Below are positions 59,278 through 64,000 of a stretch of 64,000 nucleotides of DNA, piece by piece. The notes beneath the pieces are model-generated. The model had not been told where the DNA came from. It worked only from the letters and a program-made list of their open reading frames with translations, and did no database searches. The stretch's first letter is position 1. Every line of letters begins with the position of its first letter. The stretch spans positions 186,001-250,000 of the forward strand of contig NZ_SJKA01000002.1 of the NCBI RefSeq assembly GCF_004331435.1, in the 5' to 3' direction. The position numbers were made by a program, and so were the translations under genes. This stretch comes from Kribbella sindirgiensis. GTDB lineage: Bacteria; Actinomycetota; Actinomycetes; Propionibacteriales; Kribbellaceae.

Positions 59278-59916
59278 TCAGGTCGTGATGATGAGCTTCG
59301 GGAGAATCTGGCTGACGCGGCCGGCCAGGCGCTCCGGCGCTCCGGCCGGGTCACCGGCGTAGCCGACCACGGCCTGCTCGAAGAGACCGTCCATCAGCGC
59401 GTACGCCGTTGCCGCGTCGACAGCCGCCTCACCTCCGACCAGCTCGGCGTACCGGCTCAGAATGCGCCAGATCATCTCTTCCAGCAGCTGGTCGATCGCA
59501 ATCACATCGGCGCGCAACTGCTCCTCGAACATGCTCTGCGCGCGCAGGTCGTACCACAGGCGGTGCATCGGTGTCTCTTCAACCAGAGTCTGGGTCATCT
59601 TCGCCAGGAAGCCCGCACCGAGCTCGTCCGCGGACGTCGCGGTCTCGACGACCTCGTCGTACCGGCGGGCGCACTTGGTCTTGTAGTAGCGCACGCAGTA
59701 GCTGATCAGGTCGATCTTGTCGCGGAAGTAGTAGTGCACGACGCCGTGCGTGAACTCGGAGTTGTTCGCGATCTCGCGCAGGCTGGTGCGCGCGTAGCCG
59801 AGCTCGCCGAGCGTCTTCAGCGCCGACTCCGCCAGCGCGACCCGGCGGCGCTCGATCTTGTCGATCCCGGAGACACGGGCAGGCCGCTCCTCAGCAGCGG
59901 ACGCCACGGCAATCAC
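59278..59916 (-). CDS. TetR-family regulator
   Basis: This 212-residue protein has an N-terminal HTH (residues 21-65: RVALAESALKTLGELGYART, SLREIANNSEFTHGVVHYYF, RDKIDLISYCVRYY), the TetR pattern. Start GTG 59916 is preceded by GAGGA; the upstream frame is not protein-like. It is divergent from the SDR/ligase operon, with two palindromes between, so it likely represses that operon and itself. Confidence 0.88.
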   Translation of the reverse strand: MIAVASAAEERPARVSGIDKIERRRVALAESALKTLGELGYARTSLREIANNSEFTHGVVHYYFRDKIDLISYCVRYYKTKCARRYDEVVETATSADELGAGFLAKMTQTLVEETPMHRLWYDLRAQSMFEEQLRADVIAIDQLLEEMIWRILSRYAELVGGEAAVDAATAYALMDGLFEQAVVGYAGDPAGAPERLAGRVSQILPKLIITT

Positions 59917-60000
59917 CCACTCTCGTCCTCGGGACGGATCCGGTCGATGCGTCAGAGTACCCCGCCCCGGGCCAGGCGCGTCCCGGTGCGGGGAGATTTC

Positions 60001-60036
60001 TTGACAAGTGTCAAACAAAGTCTTGACGACTGTCAA
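60001..60036. promoter_or_regulatory. Paired TetR operators
   Basis: TTGACAAGTGTCAA (60001-60014) is a perfect palindrome. TTGACGACTGTCAA (60023-60036) is its close copy. Their centres are 22 bp apart, two helix turns, and TTGACA/TTGACG may be -35 hexamers. Confidence 0.8.
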
Positions 60037-60086
60037 AAGGCTGGCCAGAGTGTGAAACAACCCGAGCGAGCACGAAGGAGTGTCAG

Positions 60087-60893
60087 ATGGGTTCACTCGA
60101 TCTCTCCGGCCGCAAGGCCCTGGTCACCGGCGGCGCGCAGGGTCTCGGCGAGGGGATGGCGAAAGCCCTCGCCGCTGCCGGCGCCAAAGTCGTGATCAGC
60201 GATATCCAGAAGGACGTCGGCGCGGCGGTCGCCGACGCGCTCGACCAGGAGTACGGCGCGGGCAACGGCTTCGTCGCCCACGACGTCACCGACGACGGCG
60301 ACTGGGAGAACGCGGTCGTCGCCGCGAACGACATCCTCGGCGGCCTCGACATCCTGGTGAACAACGCGGGCGTGGAGATCACCAGCCTGCTCACCGAGGT
60401 CACCGCGGACCAGATCCGCAAGATGCTCGACGTCAACGTCCTCGGCACCACGCTCGGCATCAAGTGGGGTCTGCGGACGATGCGCCCCGAGGGCCTGGCC
60501 GGCCAGGGCGGTGCGATCATCAATGTCGCGTCGGTCGCCGCCACCATCGCGTTCCCCGGCATCGCCGTGTACTCCGCGACCAAGTCGGCGGTCGACCGGC
60601 TGACCCGGGTCGCCGCGATGGAGTCCGGCAAGCTCGGGTACGGCGTCCGCGTCAACTGCATCTACCCGGGCCTGGTGCCGACCGCGATGGGCGCCGGCCT
60701 GGCGAACGACGTGGCCCAGCTCGGACTGTTCGAGTCGCCCGAGGCCGCGGTCGCCGCGGTGGTCGGACTGACCCCGGCCGGCCGGCTCGGCGAGGTCACG
60801 GACATGGCCGACGCGGTCGTCTTCCTCGCGTCCGACGAGTCCCGCTTCATCACCGGTATCGGCCTGCCTGTCGACGGCGGAATGGGGATGTGA
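60087..60893 (+). CDS. Short-chain dehydrogenase (SDR)
   Basis: This 268-residue classical SDR has GGAQGLGEGMAKAL (TGxxxGxG loop), DILVNNAGVE, IINVASVAA with catalytic Ser, YSATKSAVDRL (Tyr and Lys) and a GGMGM end. It probably oxidises a hydroxyacyl or steroid substrate. GAAGGAG sits before the ATG. It heads an operon with a saccharopine-dehydrogenase-like enzyme and an acyl-CoA ligase. Confidence 0.9.
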   Translation: MGSLDLSGRKALVTGGAQGLGEGMAKALAAAGAKVVISDIQKDVGAAVADALDQEYGAGNGFVAHDVTDDGDWENAVVAANDILGGLDILVNNAGVEITSLLTEVTADQIRKMLDVNVLGTTLGIKWGLRTMRPEGLAGQGGAIINVASVAATIAFPGIAVYSATKSAVDRLTRVAAMESGKLGYGVRVNCIYPGLVPTAMGAGLANDVAQLGLFESPEAAVAAVVGLTPAGRLGEVTDMADAVVFLASDESRFITGIGLPVDGGMGM

Positions 60894-62014
60894 TGGCGAA
60901 GCCTGTCGTTGTCTACGGCGCCTCCGGCTACACGGGGCGGCTGGTGTGTGAATACCTACGGCAGTACCACGTGCCGTTTGTTGCGGCCGGGCGTGACGAG
61001 GCGAAGGTCAAGGCCTCTATGGACTCGCATGTCCCTGGCATCGAGACAGCCGACTACGAGGTCGCAGCAGTCGACCACGACGTCGCTGCTCTGACTGATC
61101 TGTTCAAAGGTGCCTCCGTTGTGCTGAACACGGTCGGCCCGTTCAGTGAGCTCGGTCCGGCGGCTGCAGAAGCAGCACTGGCAGCAGGTGCGCACTACAC
61201 CGACACGACCGGTGAGCAGGACTGGCTGATGACCTGCGACGAGAAGTACGGTCCGCAGTTCGCCGAGGCCAACCTGGTGCTGGCCCCGGGGATCGCGCAG
61301 ATGTACACGACCAGCGAGATCGCTGCGCAGCTGTGCCTCGAGCAGCCCGGTCTGGACACTCTGGACGTCGCCGTCTTCTGGGGCGGCAGTCCGACCATTG
61401 CCTCGACCCGCACGATTCTGGTGAACGCTGCGACGTCGAAGGCGCACTACCTGGAGAACAACCAGTACGCCGAGTTCCCCGAGCAGGGTCTGGTGCCGTT
61501 GGTGGTCCCCGGCCAGCACGAGCTCGCGCTGTCACTGCCCTGGGGTGGTATGTCGCACCCGGTGTGGTTCAAACGCGATCCCCGAGTCGCGAACTGCAAG
61601 GCACAGGGCGGTGTGTTCAACGCCGCGCTGATGAACGGGGTCCCGCAGATCGTTGCAGCGGCACTGGAAGCCACAAAGGACATGTCGCCCGAGGACCGCA
61701 ACACCGCCCTGACCGAGACCGCTCGCCAGGTGATGAACGAGATGCCGCCACGGGAGAACCCACGCGTCAACAAGACGCTGGACTCGGTGCACGCTTCCGG
61801 ACCGCTCGGACGGGCGCACTGTGTCATCCACGGCAACAGCAACTACCAGCAGACCGGTCTGCTCCAGGCGTACGCGGCGTACTCGCTGCTGCAGACGCCG
61901 CCGAAGCGGGTCGGTTTCGCGAGTGGCTGCCAGGCGTTCGGTCACCGTGAGCTGCTCGGAGTTCTGCGGAGCTTCGGGCTGGTGTCCGAGCCACAGCTCA
62001 CGCTACAGAACTAG
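60893..62014 (+). CDS. Saccharopine-dehydrogenase-like NAD(P)-binding protein
   Basis: This 373-residue protein has the Rossmann start VVVYGASGYTGRLVCEYLRQ, then VVLNTVGPFSELG, YTDTTGEQDWL and a C-terminal part with LPWGGMSHPVWF. It resembles saccharopine-dehydrogenase-NADP-binding and trans-acting enoyl reductase families. Its start overlaps the SDR stop by one base (TGATG). Substrate unknown; the operon suggests lipid or steroid metabolism. Confidence 0.82.
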   Translation: MAKPVVVYGASGYTGRLVCEYLRQYHVPFVAAGRDEAKVKASMDSHVPGIETADYEVAAVDHDVAALTDLFKGASVVLNTVGPFSELGPAAAEAALAAGAHYTDTTGEQDWLMTCDEKYGPQFAEANLVLAPGIAQMYTTSEIAAQLCLEQPGLDTLDVAVFWGGSPTIASTRTILVNAATSKAHYLENNQYAEFPEQGLVPLVVPGQHELALSLPWGGMSHPVWFKRDPRVANCKAQGGVFNAALMNGVPQIVAAALEATKDMSPEDRNTALTETARQVMNEMPPRENPRVNKTLDSVHASGPLGRAHCVIHGNSNYQQTGLLQAYAAYSLLQTPPKRVGFASGCQAFGHRELLGVLRSFGLVSEPQLTLQN

Positions 62015-62024
62015 GGCAACGCCG

Positions 62025-63590
62025 ATGCGACTGGTCGAGTACCTGGACAAGGGGGCGTCGCTGGCGCCGGACGCCCCCTGTCTGACCACGGACGGCGAGA
62101 CGCTGACGTACGCCGACGTACAGCAGCTCTCGTACCGGATCGCGGGCGCGCTGGCGGCAACCGGCGTACAGCCCGGCGGCAAGGTGGCGATCCTGTCCGC
62201 GAACGATCCGGTGGCCTTCAGTTGCGTGTTCGGAATCAGCCGGGCCGGTGCGGTCTGGTGCCCGATCAACCCGCGCAACGAGGCCGCGGAGAACCGTGAA
62301 CTGCTCGACCAGTTCGACTGCGAAGTACTGATCTACCAGGGGGCGTTCGCGCCTCTGGTGGACCGCATTCGGGACTCACTGCCGAAGGTCCACACGTTTG
62401 TGTGCCTCGACGGGGAGCCCTCCAGCTCCGGCCCGACCCCCCACCCCAGCGGCCGGAGCACTGTCGGCTGGGACGCGTTCTGCGGGGGCGCGTCCCAGCC
62501 GGCACCCGATCTGACCGACCCGCACGATCTCGCGATGATCGTCGGGACCGGTGGCACGACCGGGCGTCCCAAGGGAGTCATGCTCAGCAACGGCAACCTG
62601 GAGACGATGACGGCGCTCACGCTGATCGGGTACCCGTTCGGCGAGCGGCCGGTCTACCTGGCGCTGGCACCGCTGACACACGCGGCAGGTGTGCTGTGCT
62701 TCCCCGTGCTCGCGTCCGGCGGCGAGATCGTGATCATGCGAGCTCCCGACGTCCACGCGTTCCTGGAGCTGATACCGCGGCACGGGGTGACGCACACGTT
62801 CCTGCCGCCGACGCTGATCTACATGGTGCTGGCAGCGCCGGAGCTCGACTCCACGGACCTGTCCTCACTGAGGTGCTTCTGGTACGGCGCTGCGCCGATG
62901 TCGGTCGCCCGGCTCGAAGAGGCGCTGCAGCGGATCGGTCCCGTAATGGCGCAGCTGTTCGGGCAGACCGAGGCGCCGATGATGATCTCGATGTTGCCGC
63001 CCGCCGCACATTTCGATGCCGGCGGCAACGTCGCCCGGGGACGGCTGTCATCCGCGGGACGGCCGTCCCCGCTGGTCACGGTGGCGATCATGAGCGCCGA
63101 CGGGACACTGCTCCCGCACGGTGAGCGCGGAGAGATCGTGGTGCGCGGGTCGCTGGTGATGCGGGGCTACTACCGCGACGCCGAGGCCACCGCAGCGGCT
63201 TCGGCGTACGGCTGGCACCACACCGGCGACATCGGCTACCTGGACGACGACAACTACCTCTACATCGTCGACCGCGCGAAGGACATGATCATCACCGGCG
63301 GCTTCAACGTGTACTCCACGGAGGTCGAGCAGGCGCTGATGGCGCACGCCGACGTACAGGACTGCGCGGTGATCGGTCTGCCGGACGAGAAGTGGGGCGA
63401 GCGGGTCGTCGCCGTCGTACAGCTCCAGCCGGGCAGTGCGGTCGAGCCGGACGAACTGATCGCGTTCGCGAAGGCTCGCATCGGCAGTGTGAAGGCACCG
63501 AAGGAGGTGCTCGTCTGGCCCGACCTGCCACGCTCCAAGGTCGGCAAGGTGGTCAAGCCGGAGATCAAGGCCCGGTTAGCTACTGCCTGA
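62025..63590 (+). CDS. Acyl-CoA synthetase/AMP-dependent ligase
   Basis: This 521-residue adenylate-forming enzyme has the P-loop TGGTTGRPKGVMLSNGNL, YGAAPM, GQTEAP, YHTGDIGYLDDD-like WHHTGDIGYLDDDNYLYIVD, and RAKDMIITGGFNVYSTEVEQ with KVGKVVKPEIK as the late lysine motif. It activates a carboxylic acid to the CoA thioester. It is the third gene of the operon divergent from TetR. Confidence 0.93.
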   Translation: MRLVEYLDKGASLAPDAPCLTTDGETLTYADVQQLSYRIAGALAATGVQPGGKVAILSANDPVAFSCVFGISRAGAVWCPINPRNEAAENRELLDQFDCEVLIYQGAFAPLVDRIRDSLPKVHTFVCLDGEPSSSGPTPHPSGRSTVGWDAFCGGASQPAPDLTDPHDLAMIVGTGGTTGRPKGVMLSNGNLETMTALTLIGYPFGERPVYLALAPLTHAAGVLCFPVLASGGEIVIMRAPDVHAFLELIPRHGVTHTFLPPTLIYMVLAAPELDSTDLSSLRCFWYGAAPMSVARLEEALQRIGPVMAQLFGQTEAPMMISMLPPAAHFDAGGNVARGRLSSAGRPSPLVTVAIMSADGTLLPHGERGEIVVRGSLVMRGYYRDAEATAAASAYGWHHTGDIGYLDDDNYLYIVDRAKDMIITGGFNVYSTEVEQALMAHADVQDCAVIGLPDEKWGERVVAVVQLQPGSAVEPDELIAFAKARIGSVKAPKEVLVWPDLPRSKVGKVVKPEIKARLATA

Positions 63591-64000
63591 TGCTCCTGCA
63601 GTCGACGCCACCACGATGGCGGCCGTGACGGCGGCCTGCATCTCGGTGACGGCCTTCTTCACCGCGGCGGCGGCCCAGTCCGAGTCGGCGATCTCCTTCG
63701 CACGCTGCTTCAGCGCCTTCTTGTCCACCGCATCCGTGATGACCTTCGGTACGACGTTCAGCGCACTCAGGAGCGCGATCAGCGCGGCGGTGCGCTCGTC
63801 CGGTGCCGTACCGACCTTCAGCACGCTCTCCAGCCTGGCCCGCACGTCCTGCTCGTGGCGCGCGTCCTTGGCCGGCCAGCGCGTCACCGGGAACAGTCCG
63901 AGTACCCTGCCCTCGTCCTGCTCCAGCACACCCCGCTCCGCGAGCCGTGTCAGCAGCTGGTTGCGCAGCCGCTTCGAGAGCGCACCGATCTGGTCCTTCG
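63576..64000 (-). CDS. GPP34-family phosphoprotein (partial)
   Basis: The frame runs off the right edge. The visible C-terminal part includes RLRNQLLTRLAERGVLEQDE, RVLGLFPVTRWPAKDAR, ERTAALIALLSALNVVPKVI and a helical Ala/Val end, the GPP34 (GOLPH3-like) pattern seen in actinobacteria. Family members bind membrane lipids. It overlaps the ligase 3' end by 15 bp. The start is outside the window. Confidence 0.85.
   Translation of the reverse strand, partial: KDQIGALSKRLRNQLLTRLAERGVLEQDEGRVLGLFPVTRWPAKDARHEQDVRARLESVLKVGTAPDERTAALIALLSALNVVPKVITDAVDKKALKQRAKEIADSDWAAAAVKKAVTEMQAAVTAAIVVASTAGASGSS

Overview
The window is high-GC actinobacterial DNA. Several lineage markers (a UPF0182 membrane protein beside a PPA1309-family protein, a PDZ/Lon-like protease, whiB7 next to uvrD2, mycoredoxin and nudC) point to Actinobacteria, probably Propionibacteriales (Kribbella/Nocardioides-like). 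That placement is inference from gene content; no database search was possible.

Bases 1 to about 20,250 look like the right part of an integrated conjugative or mobilisable element (ICE/IME); its left end lies outside the window. It carries a large serine integrase whose frame runs into an initiator tRNA-fMet gene, an XRE repressor plus an ImmA-type metalloprotease (the ICEBs1 ImmR/ImmA arrangement), and a transfer operon (HerA/TraD-like coupling ATPase, replication-relaxation protein, orphan DNA methyltransferase, ArdA antirestriction protein). The cargo includes an SCP1.201/DddA-type deaminase toxin with an Imm1 immunity gene and a WXG-like helical partner, a PPC/DUF296 protein, a SpoU-type RNA 2'-O-methyltransferase, a TetR regulator and several unknown membrane proteins. 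An 18-bp palindrome (CTTTGAATTGATTCAAAG and close variants) occurs twice before the transfer operon and once in the apparent repressor promoter. This suggests one repressor controls both, with the protease relieving repression.

Bases 20,250 to 32,430 are chromosomal: tRNA-fMet and its terminator, a tandem GNAT acetyltransferase, a secreted protein, the UPF0182/PPA1309/PDZ-Lon/moaE group facing a zincin-like protein, a Nudix hydrolase, a repeat-rich gap, and an HxlR regulator divergent from a quinone-oxidoreductase-like gene. Bases 32,430 to 44,900 hold a LuxR remnant, a PucR-like regulator with an MHS transporter and a 3-hydroxybutyrate-dehydrogenase-like SDR, an FdhF/YdeP oxidoreductase, transporters, a CGNR zinc-finger regulator, a uridine-kinase-like protein, and a gap filled by diverged inverted repeats.

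Bases 44,900 to 57,460 match the actinobacterial whiB7 neighbourhood (ABC1 kinase, whiB7, uvrD2, mycoredoxin, nudC). The whiB7 leader shows a promoter with an AT-rich box, a leader ORF with a strong ribosome-binding site, and an intrinsic terminator, i.e. an attenuator. A secreted beta-propeller protein and a 165-nt fold-back element sit between mycoredoxin and nudC. The right end has deoD, a lipoprotein, a TetR regulator divergent from an SDR / saccharopine-dehydrogenase-like / acyl-CoA-ligase operon with a paired operator, and a GPP34-family gene cut by the window edge.
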